In this document: one piece after another, positions 30,767 to 37,762 of the stretch
Layout: each line of letters begins with the position of its first letter
How positions within the stretch are numbered: position 1 is the first letter of the stretch
Source of the DNA: Planctomycetota bacterium
GTDB taxonomy: Bacteria; Planctomycetota; UBA1135; UBA2386
NCBI GenBank assembly: GCA_025459175.1
Contig: JALORC010000067.1
Coordinates: forward strand, 1 to 38,511
Direction: 5' to 3'
DNA: 38,511 bases
Notes under the pieces: model-generated
What the model was told of the DNA's origin: nothing
Database searches by the model: none
What the model saw: only the letters and a program-made list of their open reading frames with translations
Position numbers and translations under genes: made by a program

Positions 30767-32373
30767 CGCGGCGCCTCGGCCGTGAGTTGTCCGTTCCGCA
30801 GCACCAGCGCACCGCCGAGCCGGACCAGCGAACGTGGTCCCGGTCGGTAGCCGAGCACGGCGAGCCGGCGTCCGGCGGCGATCGGGGCCGCGAACCGCAG
30901 CGTCCACGGTACCGAGCGGCAGCCTGCGGCGGCGGCGAAGTCCGGCCAGCCGTGGCCGAGCCAGCGATCCGGTTGGTCGGCATCCACCGCGATCACCAAC
31001 GCGATTCCCGGCCAGCGCAGCGTGCTGCGCACGAAGCCGCGCACCGAAGTCGCGTCGCCCGTGGTGACCGTGCCGCTGGCGGGCGCATCGTCCGCTGGGC
31101 CGGCGTCGACGGTGGCGTCGGCGGCGGCGTCGACGGCGGCGGCGACCCAGCCGAGCGCGCGCATATGCTCGAGTTCGGCCGGCGCGTGGCGCAGTGGCCG
31201 CGGCTCGCCGCCGAAGCGGTCGGCGGGCAAGCTCATCATGGCGTCGACCCGTTCGCCGCGGGCGCGCGCGAGGCGCAGCACTTCCAGGCCCGGCAGCCAG
31301 CTCTGCACCGACAGCACCAACAAGGCCCCGGCCGCGTAACGCAGCACGCCGGCGCCGAGATGGCACGCGAGGATGCCGACCAGACCGATCGGCAGCAGGA
31401 AGGCGCCGAACGTGGCCTCGGACCACATACCCGTGGGTGGGTGCGTGCCGAAGCGCAGCACGTCGACGAGCAGCAGGCCGATGGCGAACCAGACGCAGCT
31501 CCACCAGGCCGCCGCCCGTGGTCGTGCGGCGGCGGGGTCGCCGAGCCTCGGCAGCACGGCGAGAGACAGCAGCGTGAGGACCCCGATCGCCAGGTCGTCG
31601 ACTGCGGTGCCCGGCAGCAGATCGCCGCCGGCCGTGCCGAGGCGAGCCAGGAACACGCCCACCGCGGCCAGGCCCGGCGCCCCGGCGCCGAGTTCGCCCG
31701 CGGTGCGCAGGCTGATCGCGGCGGCGACGTTGCCGAGCAGCAGCGCCGCGGTGACCCACGCGGCCACCCGCGCACTGCCGGCCCGGACCGCGGCGGCGCG
31801 CAGCGCGGGCACCACGGCGAACGGCACCAGGATGCCGTGGCCGTGGCAGAACGGCGCCAGCCCGGCCAGCAGCAGTGCGGCGCTGGCGCGCCGGCGGAAT
31901 CGCCCGTCGCCGCGCAAGCAGGTGAGGGCGAGCAGCAGCAGCAGTGGGGTCACCACCATGCCGACCCGTTCGCCGGCGAGCCACACCGCGCCGTGGCCGG
32001 GCGTGGCGATCAGCAGCCCGCACAGCACCAGCGCCAGTCGGTGGCCGCTGGTCGGCAGCGCGAAGGTGGCGCGCAGCAGCGCCGCCAGCAGCAGCGCCGT
32101 CGCCAACGCGAACGCGGCACCGAGCCACGCCGTCGACGCGAAGGTCGCACCCGGCACGGCCAGTGCCAGGCGATGCAGCAGCCGCATGCCGAGGTGCAGC
32201 GGTTCGCCCACGAACTCGGTGCAGCCGATCCAGGTCGGACTCCAGCAGGCTTCGCCGGCTCGTACGCGTTCGAGCCACGGCTCGGGCCAGGCGTGCGCGA
32301 ACCGGACCCATACGCAACCGGCTGCCGCCGGCAGCGCTGCCGGCAGCAGGGTGAGCCACGCTCGGCGGGTCAT
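30763..32373 (-). CDS. Polytopic membrane protein, family unknown (possible GT-C-like)
   Basis: A 536-residue integral membrane protein with about ten hydrophobic helices between residues 75 and 345 (for example LALVLCGLLIATPGH, ASAALLLAGLAPFCHGHG, LAIGVLTLLSLAVL, FLLPIGLVGILACHLG). The first loop (about 35-60, CWSPTWIGCTEFVGEP) and a C-terminal soluble beta domain (about 400-536) complete it. The general plan of an N-terminal loop, many helices and a C-terminal extramembrane domain resembles GT-C glycosyltransferases or polymer ligases, but I see no diagnostic motif. The start overlaps the upstream methyltransferase TGA by 4 bases, and the stop overlaps the LtaS-like start by 4. Coupling suggests it works on the same lipid-linked substrate. 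Confidence 0.75.
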   Translation of the reverse strand: MTRRAWLTLLPAALPAAAGCVWVRFAHAWPEPWLERVRAGEACWSPTWIGCTEFVGEPLHLGMRLLHRLALAVPGATFASTAWLGAAFALATALLLAALLRATFALPTSGHRLALVLCGLLIATPGHGAVWLAGERVGMVVTPLLLLLALTCLRGDGRFRRRASAALLLAGLAPFCHGHGILVPFAVVPALRAAAVRAGSARVAAWVTAALLLGNVAAAISLRTAGELGAGAPGLAAVGVFLARLGTAGGDLLPGTAVDDLAIGVLTLLSLAVLPRLGDPAAARPRAAAWWSCVWFAIGLLLVDVLRFGTHPPTGMWSEATFGAFLLPIGLVGILACHLGAGVLRYAAGALLVLSVQSWLPGLEVLRLARARGERVDAMMSLPADRFGGEPRPLRHAPAELEHMRALGWVAAAVDAAADATVDAGPADDAPASGTVTTGDATSVRGFVRSTLRWPGIALVIAVDADQPDRWLGHGWPDFAAAAGCRSVPWTLRFAAPIAAGRRLAVLGYRPGPRSLVRLGGALVLRNGQLTAEAPR

Positions 32374-33230
32374 GCGGGCAGATCGGCGGCGCGGGCCATC
32401 TGCACAACGTATCGGCAGGCGGCCCGGGCGTAGAGGCGTTCGAGTGCGAGTCCGCCGCGGAACGCGCGCAACACCGCCCGCGGTGCAGGCGAAGGGGCGA
32501 TCGCACCGAGCCCTGCCAGCAAGCGCGCGCGCCAGCGGTTGCCGTTCGGCGCTCGATGCGGCACTCGGTCGGTCAGGTCCACTTCGCGCACGCAGCGCAG
32601 GCCCGCGGCGGCGAGGCTCGCGCGCGCCTGCCCGCGGGTTCGCAGCGGTGGCGAGCACCAGCACCGCGCCAGTTCCTGCAGGTCGTCGTCGTCATCGGGC
32701 AGCTCGTCGGTGCGCAGGTCCTCGACCCACACCAGCGCGCCGGACGGGCCGAGACGAGCTCGCGCCGCCTGCAGCACCGCGACCAGGTCGTCCGCATGCC
32801 CGAGCGACTCGATGGCGAACACGACATCGAACCGGCCCGCCGGTGGTGCCTGGAAGTCGGCGACCACGAACGTGCATCGCGCGCCGAGGTCGCGTCGGGC
32901 GGCCAGCTCGCGGGCTTTCTCGACCTGGAACGCGCTGGTCGTCACGCCGGTGCAGTGGCTGGCGCCGGCGGCCGCGGCGCGCAGCGTCGACGCACCGAAG
33001 CCACAGCCGAGATCGAGCACACGTTCGCCGCCGCGCCATCCGAGCATGGCCCGCAGCCAGGCGTCGAGTCCGGCGGCGCCGTCGTCGGGGCCGTCCTGGC
33101 TCGTGGCCCCACGCGGCAGCAGCCGCTTGCGCAGTTCGATGGCCTGATCGGGCGACGACGCGCGGCGGCGGCGCCATTGCCAGCGCGCGAGGGCCTCGTA
33201 CATCGCGTGCGCGCTGCCGTGGTCGGTCAT
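32370..33230 (-). CDS. Class I SAM-dependent methyltransferase
   Basis: A 286-residue methyltransferase. Motif I is VLDLGCGFGA (71-80), followed by HCTGVTTSAFQVEKA (the acidic-loop region, with Thr-Thr instead of the usual acidic residue), TFVVADFQAPP and FDVVFAIESLGHADD. The overall pattern is close to the cyclopropane-synthase/tocopherol/sarcosine methyltransferase group (family 11/25), which often act on lipids or small amines. Its ATG overlaps the TGA of the other class I methyltransferase upstream by 4 bases. The substrate is unknown; the neighbouring CDP-alcohol phosphatidyltransferase suggests a lipid headgroup or its precursor. Confidence 0.88.
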   Translation of the reverse strand: MTDHGSAHAMYEALARWQWRRRRASSPDQAIELRKRLLPRGATSQDGPDDGAAGLDAWLRAMLGWRGGERVLDLGCGFGASTLRAAAAGASHCTGVTTSAFQVEKARELAARRDLGARCTFVVADFQAPPAGRFDVVFAIESLGHADDLVAVLQAARARLGPSGALVWVEDLRTDELPDDDDDLQELARCWCSPPLRTRGQARASLAAAGLRCVREVDLTDRVPHRAPNGNRWRARLLAGLGAIAPSPAPRAVLRAFRGGLALERLYARAACRYVVQMARAADLPA

Positions 33231-33940
33231 GGCAGCTCGCGGCGCAGCACGAAGATCAGTTCGTTGCACCAGCGCAGCGGCAGCAACGAGCCGGCGACGG
33301 GTTCGTCGCGGCCGGGGCGCGGCCGCCAACGCGGCAGCAGCTGGCGCCAGCGCTGGCGCGGCCATTGGTCGGGCAGCACGCGCTCGACGACGAACCCCTC
33401 GCTGTCGAACAGTTCGCGCCATTGCGCCAGCGTGCAAGCATCCTGGTGGCCCTGCACCTCGCGCCGGCCGAGGCCCTGCCGCCAGAACCGCCAAACCAGG
33501 GTGCTGGCGTTGCGCACCAGCAGGCAGCAGCGGACCGTCGGCTTGCCGACGCGCGCCATCTCGCGCAGGGCCCGGCGGCGGTCGAGGAAGCGCTCCAACG
33601 AGCCGAGGCAGGTGATGTGATCGAAGGTCCCGTCGGCGAACGGCAGCTGTTCGGCGTTGCCGACCTGGGCGTCGACCCCCGGCAGCAGGCGGTGCGACAG
33701 TTCGATCGCCTCGCGGCTGAGGTCGATGCCGCTCGGCACCACGCCGCGGTCGCGCGCCGCCGCGAGCACGAGGCCGGCACCGCAGGCGACGTCGAGCAGA
33801 CGCTGACCCGGTCGCGCGCCGAGCAGCTGCAGGAAGATCGGGTACGCGCGCGGCGGCCGCAGGTAACGCAGTCCCTTGCGGCGATACGTGGCGTCGAACC
33901 AGGCGGCGATCTCGGCCTGGCTTACCGGCGGGGCAGTCAC
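33227..33940 (-). CDS. Class I SAM-dependent methyltransferase (UbiE-like)
   Basis: A 237-residue methyltransferase starting at a GTG that overlaps the TGA of the upstream gene in a GTGA overlap. Motif I is LLDVACGAGLVLAAA (48-62), then SGIDLSREAIELSHR with the acidic residue D73 that binds the ribose. Then come GNAEQLPFADGTFDHITCLGSLERF and ALREMARVGKP, all typical of the UbiE/COQ5-type fold. The C-terminal third (RREVQGHQDACTLAQWRELF ... RWCNELIFVLRREL) is less familiar. Two methyltransferases side by side with little similarity to each other suggest two methylations on one product. The GTG start is chosen because a longer reading would run deep into the upstream gene. Confidence 0.87.
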   Translation of the reverse strand: MTAPPVSQAEIAAWFDATYRRKGLRYLRPPRAYPIFLQLLGARPGQRLLDVACGAGLVLAAARDRGVVPSGIDLSREAIELSHRLLPGVDAQVGNAEQLPFADGTFDHITCLGSLERFLDRRRALREMARVGKPTVRCCLLVRNASTLVWRFWRQGLGRREVQGHQDACTLAQWRELFDSEGFVVERVLPDQWPRQRWRQLLPRWRPRPGRDEPVAGSLLPLRWCNELIFVLRRELP

Positions 33941-34581
33941 GTCCGCGAGCGTAATCGAGGCCGCGGCAGATAGCGCGGCACGGTGGCGGCATAGTCGGTC
34001 CACGCCGTGCCGAGCCGGGCATACAGATGCGCTTCCTCGAGCCGCACGCGCGCGTGCATGTTGCCGACGTAGAGCGGCAGCACCGCCCACAACACGGGCA
34101 TGGCCGAGGCCAGCACCAGTCCGGCGAAACACACGTACATACCGACCAGCCCCGGATTGCGGGACCAGCGGAACAGTCCCGCCGGCAGCCGGCCGGCGCG
34201 CTGTGCGCTTCGCAGCTGCAGCACGGACAGGAACGTCAAGCCGCGGCCCAGCGCGATGGCGCCGATCGCCGCCGCGGTCGCTGCGGTGCCCGGTGGGGCG
34301 GCGCCACCGCGCAGCGCCGGCCACAGCAGGGCCAGCCCGGGCATCAGCCAGGCGATCACGCCGATCGCCGTCGGCAGCGCATAGCACAGCACCTTCACCA
34401 CACGGCGGCGCCGGCGGGCCGTGGTCAGGGCGCTGTCGCCGGTGTCGCCGCTGTCGCCGCTGTCGCCGTCGGTGGCGGCCAACAGTTGCCAGGTGCTGGC
34501 TTCGCTCGGGATCGGCAACGCCACCAGCTCGACGAGCAGGCTCGCGTAGACGAACACGATGGCATGGTCGGCGACGTTCAC
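33937..34581 (-). CDS. Isoprenylcysteine carboxyl methyltransferase/PEMT-like membrane protein
   Basis: A 214-residue membrane methyltransferase-like protein starting at a GTG that overlaps the upstream TGA. Helices lie at about 7-25, 63-90, 103-125, and 145-172. The C-terminal half carries the family signature FRWSRNPGLVGMY (RNP at 141-143) and LEEAHLYARLGTAW then VPRYLP (201-206), which in ICMT and phospholipid N-methyltransferases bind SAM and the substrate. Between helices 1 and 2 lies an acidic tandem repeat (GDS-GDS-GDT-GDS, residues 39-50), coded by a 9-base DNA repeat and not part of the known family. The context suggests methylation of a membrane lipid or a lipid-linked headgroup. 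Confidence 0.82.
   Translation of the reverse strand: MNVADHAIVFVYASLLVELVALPIPSEASTWQLLAATDGDSGDSGDTGDSALTTARRRRRVVKVLCYALPTAIGVIAWLMPGLALLWPALRGGAAPPGTAATAAAIGAIALGRGLTFLSVLQLRSAQRAGRLPAGLFRWSRNPGLVGMYVCFAGLVLASAMPVLWAVLPLYVGNMHARVRLEEAHLYARLGTAWTDYAATVPRYLPRPRLRSRT
34432..34467. repeat. Four-copy 9-base tandem repeat inside a membrane methyltransferase gene
   Basis: Units GCTGTCGCC, GGTGTCGCC, GCTGTCGCC, GCTGTCGCC. Because the unit is a multiple of three, the copy number can change without breaking the frame; it codes a Gly-Asp-Ser/Thr run in a loop of the protein. Confidence 0.75.
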
Positions 34582-35282
34582 GCGGCCCGCCGCCGCACGT
34601 GTTGCCACAACCAGCGCGCATCGCCGGTGAACGACCACGCCAACAGCCCCGTGGCGATCGCGGTCGCGGTGTCGCCGACCCTGCGCGGCACCAGCGGACA
34701 GTTGGCGAGCAGCAGCGACACCACGACCGCGGCGCAGACCAGTCGCCCGCGCCGGTTGTCGCCGGCGATCGGCTTCGGCTCGCTGGCCGGGATCGTGAGC
34801 CACCATGCCGCCAGCGCGAAGGCGTACTTCATGGCGGGCAGCAGCAGGGCCTGGACACCGCCGCCGCTGACGACGGCCATCAGGGCCAGTCCCAGCACGG
34901 TGAACTGATCGCTCTCCATGTCGAGTTCGGCGCCGAACGCGCTTTCGCCGAAGCGCCGGGCCAGGGCCCCGTCGACGAGGTCGGCCGCCGCGGCGGTCGC
35001 TGCGAAACCGAACGCGACCCAGCTCGGCAGCGGTGCCATGGCCACCAGAGCCACGATGGTCAGGCAACGCGCCATGGTCAGCAGATCAGCGATCGTGCGG
35101 CCAGCGCGCAGGCAGGCCAGCAGGGCCACGTACGAGACGGCCATGCCACCGGCGACCCAGCCCCGGCCGATGGGTGGTTCGGCTTGCTGCAGCAGTTCCG
35201 GCCGCACCGCCGACACGGCCAGCACGGGCAACCACATCGCGGCCTGCACCCGCACCCAGTACTCCGGCCATCGTCTCGACAT
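34578..35282 (-). CDS. CDP-alcohol phosphatidyltransferase family protein
   Basis: A 234-residue integral membrane enzyme of the family that joins a CDP-activated lipid or alcohol to a second alcohol. The signature DLVDGALARRFGESAFGAEL then DMESD matches D-x2-DG-x2-AR-x8-G-x3-D-x3-D (D101, D104, D121, D125 all present), except that the gap between AR and G is seven residues instead of eight. About six transmembrane helices surround it (for example 72-95, 127-150, 178-195). It is the first gene of the operon; its start is 107 bases from the divergent RibD-like gene. Likely products are an unusual phospholipid or a CDP-alcohol-derived lipid headgroup, since ordinary phosphatidylglycerophosphate synthases are not normally encoded with three methyltransferases. 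Confidence 0.85.
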   Translation of the reverse strand: MSRRWPEYWVRVQAAMWLPVLAVSAVRPELLQQAEPPIGRGWVAGGMAVSYVALLACLRAGRTIADLLTMARCLTIVALVAMAPLPSWVAFGFAATAAAADLVDGALARRFGESAFGAELDMESDQFTVLGLALMAVVSGGGVQALLLPAMKYAFALAAWWLTIPASEPKPIAGDNRRGRLVCAAVVVSLLLANCPLVPRRVGDTATAIATGLLAWSFTGDARWLWQHVRRRAA

Positions 35283-35295
35283 GGTTGGCGGCGGC

Positions 35296-35301
35296 AGTCT
35301 A
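35296..35301 (-). promoter_or_regulatory. Candidate -10 element in the divergent intergenic region
   Basis: On the minus strand this reads TAGACT, 13 bases before the CDP-alcohol phosphatidyltransferase start. The enclosing GCAGTCTAG is identical to that before the kinase gene at 18905-18913. The rest of the 107-base region (35283-35389) between the two divergent operons shows no convincing promoter, operator or hairpin. Confidence 0.3.
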
Positions 35302-35389
35302 GCGGCCGCGCTCGATTCTAATCACCGCCGCCCCCGCAGCCTGCCGGGGTTCGCGGTAAGGTGCCGCGCCTTCGCCCCGCATCTGCTGC

Positions 35390-36364
35390 ATGGAATGTGA
35401 ACTCGCTGACGACTCGGTCTGGCCCGCCCTGCTGCAGGCTCGATCGCGGCTGCGTCAAGGAACGTCGCCGATCGCCCTGGTCGAGACCGGCGCCGGTTGG
35501 CGGTGCGCGGCGGCTGCCGAGGTGGTGCCTGGCGAGGCGCGCCAGGTCGTGTACTTCGACGGCGCTGGCAACGGGCAACCGGAGCGTGGTGCGACCCTGT
35601 GCTGGCGCGCTGGCGACGGGCTCGAGATCCGACCCGGGCGACAACCGCTCGATGCGGCGACGCTCTGCATGTTGCGGGTCTATGCGCCGGTGCTGCTCGG
35701 GGCTGCGGCCGCGCGCGCGGCCGGTCGCGTCTTCGTCGTCGGTCACGTCACGCAGACCCTCGACGGCAGGATCGCCTGCCAGGACCGCGCGCCGCAGTGG
35801 ATCGGCAATGCCGCCGATCGCCGGCATGCGCACCGCATGCGCGCTCTGTGCGATGCGGTCATGGTCGGCGCTTCGACCGCCCTGGGTGACGATCCGCAGT
35901 TGACCGTGCGCGAGGTGTCGGGGCCGCAGCCGGTCCGCATCGTGCTCAGTGGCAGCGGCAGTGTGCTGCGCGCGGCGCGGCCGCTGCGGCTGTTCGCCGA
36001 CCACGGCTGCTGCGTGGTGACGCGGGTCGGCGGCGCGGTGCGGCCACCCGCGGGCGTACGGTGTCTCGAGCTCGAGGCCGTGGCCGGCGGTCTGGAGCCG
36101 GCGGCGGTGCTGCGTGCACTCGCGGCCGGCGGCACCCATTCGATCTATCTCGAGGGTGGGGCGCGCACCTTGTCGTCGTTCCTGGCCGGCAACGCGCTGG
36201 ACCTGCTGCAGATCCACATCGCGCCGGTGGTGCTCGGTTCGGGCCTGAGCAGCTTCGAACTGCCGACCATCTCGAGCCTGGCGATGGCCCCGTCGTTCAC
36301 GATGCAGCACACGGCGCTGGACGGTCACGTGTTGCTGTGCTGTCGCCCGGTGGGGAGACCGTGA
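35390..36364 (+). CDS. RibD C-terminal-type (DHFR-like) reductase
   Basis: A 324-residue protein whose residues 113-318 are a RibD C-terminal/dihydrofolate-reductase-type domain: VVGHVTQTLDGRIA, QWIGNAADRRHAHRMRALCD, AVMVGASTALGDDPQLTVR, IYLEGGARTLSSFLAG and LLQIHIAPVVLGSGL. In riboflavin synthesis such domains reduce a ribosylaminopyrimidine with NADPH. Here the deaminase half of RibD is absent and is replaced by about 110 residues (VWPALLQARSRLRQGTSPIA and onward) that I do not recognise and that hold no deaminase zinc motif. It is therefore probably a reductase of a related sugar-linked substrate. Its TGA overlaps the MDR dehydrogenase GTG by 4 bases, so it heads the plus-strand operon. 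Confidence 0.85.
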   Translation: MECELADDSVWPALLQARSRLRQGTSPIALVETGAGWRCAAAAEVVPGEARQVVYFDGAGNGQPERGATLCWRAGDGLEIRPGRQPLDAATLCMLRVYAPVLLGAAAARAAGRVFVVGHVTQTLDGRIACQDRAPQWIGNAADRRHAHRMRALCDAVMVGASTALGDDPQLTVREVSGPQPVRIVLSGSGSVLRAARPLRLFADHGCCVVTRVGGAVRPPAGVRCLELEAVAGGLEPAAVLRALAAGGTHSIYLEGGARTLSSFLAGNALDLLQIHIAPVVLGSGLSSFELPTISSLAMAPSFTMQHTALDGHVLLCCRPVGRP

Positions 36365-37344
36365 CGACCGTCGCCCCGGCGGCGGTCGGCTACTGGATCG
36401 AGGCTGCGGGGCGCGGTGCGCTGCGGCCGACCACGTTGCGCGAGCCGGGTGGCGATGACCTCGTGCTCCAGGCGCTGTGCACCGGCGTCAGTCCAGGCAC
36501 CGAACGACTGGTCGGGCTCGGCCGCGTACCGGCTTCGCTCGACGCGGCGATGGCCGTGCCGGGCATGCAGGGCTCGTTCGCGTTGCCCTTGCTGTACGGC
36601 TACTCGTTCGTCGGCCGGGTCGCGGCGGGCGAACGCGCCGGCGAGCGCGTGTTCACGATGCATCCGCACACCACGCATGCCGTGGTCGCCGCGGCCAGCT
36701 GTGTGCCGTTGCCGGCGGGTGTGCCTGCGGCGCGCGCGACGCTGTTCGCCAACCTCGAGACCGCCGTGAATGCGGTCTGGGACGCTGAACTGGTCGAACT
36801 CGACCGGGTCGTGGTCATCGGCGGTGGGGCGATCGGGCTGCTCTGCGCGTTCGCGGTGACGACGCTTTCCGCCGCGCGCGTCACGCTCGTCGAGGCGGAC
36901 GCCTCGCGACGGGCGCTGGCGGCGAGGTTGCCGTGGCTCGGTGCGGTGGTGGCGCCCGACGACGCCGAACGCGCGGCGTTCTCCTGCGCCCTGCACACCA
37001 GCGGCAGCGAAGCCGGGCTGCAGTTGGCGATCGACGTGCTCGGCTTCGAGGGGCGCGTGCTCGATCTCGCCTGGTACGGCGAGCGCGCGGTGTCGTTGCG
37101 CCTGGGCACCACGTTCCATCATCAGCGCAAGACGCTGCGTGCTTCGCAGGTCGGCACGGTCGCGCGCGCGCAGCGGGCCGCCGGCCGTGGGCCGCGCACC
37201 GCCGCGGTGCTGCGCCTGCTCGCCGATCCGCGGCTGGATGCGTTGCTCGGTGCCGCCGTGGCCTGGCCGGCGGTTCCGGCCCTGTTCGCGGCCATCTACC
37301 GCGGTGAGCCAACGCCGGTCTGTCCCGTCGTCGGGTATGAATGA
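36361..37344 (+). CDS. Zinc-type alcohol dehydrogenase-like (MDR) protein
   Basis: A 327-residue medium-chain dehydrogenase/reductase. The GTG start lies in a GTGA overlap with the upstream TGA. The N-terminal catalytic domain has LCTGVSPGTERLVGLG (C40 and E48 near the usual zinc position) and FTMHPHTTHAVV (His at 101, 103 and 106). The Rossmann motif VVVIGGGAIGLL is at 150-161, with VTLVEADASRRALA after it for cofactor recognition. The four-Cys structural zinc lobe of classical alcohol dehydrogenases is missing. The subfamily, with SPGTER in the N-terminal half, includes dehydrogenases found in cofactor and natural-product clusters. Coupled on both sides to the reductase and PTPS-like genes, it probably oxidises or reduces an intermediate of the same product. 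Confidence 0.87.
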   Translation: MTTVAPAAVGYWIEAAGRGALRPTTLREPGGDDLVLQALCTGVSPGTERLVGLGRVPASLDAAMAVPGMQGSFALPLLYGYSFVGRVAAGERAGERVFTMHPHTTHAVVAAASCVPLPAGVPAARATLFANLETAVNAVWDAELVELDRVVVIGGGAIGLLCAFAVTTLSAARVTLVEADASRRALAARLPWLGAVVAPDDAERAAFSCALHTSGSEAGLQLAIDVLGFEGRVLDLAWYGERAVSLRLGTTFHHQRKTLRASQVGTVARAQRAAGRGPRTAAVLRLLADPRLDALLGAAVAWPAVPALFAAIYRGEPTPVCPVVGYE

Positions 37345-37347
37345 ACC

Positions 37348-37746
37348 ATGCAATCGAGTTCCGCCACCTTCCGCGTCGCCGTCAAGGACCATGTGATGGT
37401 CGCGCACAGCCTGCGCGGGGCCGTGTTCGGTCCGGCCCAGCGCATGCACGGGGCGACCTACGAGGTGATCACCGAGTACTCGTCGCCGGCACTCGACCCG
37501 AACGGCATCGTCGTCGACATCGGCCTGGCCCTGCAGGTGCTGGGCGAGGTGCTGGCGCCGCTGCGCTTCCAGAACCTCGACGAGCTGCCGCAGTTCGCGG
37601 GCGTGAACACCACCACCGAGTACCTGGCGCACTGGCTGCACGGCCGCGTCGCGGCAGCGATGGTGGGCCGGTTCCGGGGTGGGTTGCGGGTGACGCTCGA
37701 GGAGAGCCGGGTGGCCTGGGCCAGCTTCGAAGGGCCGGTGGGATGA
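37348..37746 (+). CDS. 6-pyruvoyl-tetrahydropterin synthase/QueD-like protein with altered active site
   Basis: A 132-residue protein with the PTPS/QueD fold: VMVAHSLRGAVFGPA, QRMHGATYEVITEY, IVVDIGLALQVL, FQNLDELPQF, NTTTEYLAHWL and VTLEESRVAWASF. Of the zinc ligands, H20 and H34 are present, but the canonical HGH reads HGA (A36), and the catalytic Cys four residues before it is A30. It is therefore unlikely to do the standard PTPS or QueD reaction and may act on a different substrate. From memory, similar FGPAQR-HGAT proteins occur in gene clusters with RibD-like reductases, MDR dehydrogenases and glycosyltransferases in other bacteria; I cannot verify this here. It starts 3 bases after the dehydrogenase stop codon. 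Confidence 0.85.
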   Translation: MQSSSATFRVAVKDHVMVAHSLRGAVFGPAQRMHGATYEVITEYSSPALDPNGIVVDIGLALQVLGEVLAPLRFQNLDELPQFAGVNTTTEYLAHWLHGRVAAAMVGRFRGGLRVTLEESRVAWASFEGPVG

Positions 37747-37749
37747 GTC

Positions 37750-37754
37750 GGAGG
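37750..37754 (+). promoter_or_regulatory. Ribosome-binding site that sets the glycosyltransferase start
   Basis: GGAGG, 8 bases before a TTG at 37763. It is the best Shine-Dalgarno sequence in this operon and supports TTG as the start, since no in-frame ATG occurs between the PTPS-like stop and the conserved part of the glycosyltransferase. Confidence 0.6.
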
Positions 37755-37762
37755 CGAAGCGC

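Noticed and set aside
30787..32433. 548-codon plus-strand frame opposite the polytopic membrane protein
   Set aside because: Translation is Gln/Arg/Gly-rich and hydrophilic; the minus-strand reading has regular hydrophobic helices and 4-base couplings at both ends.
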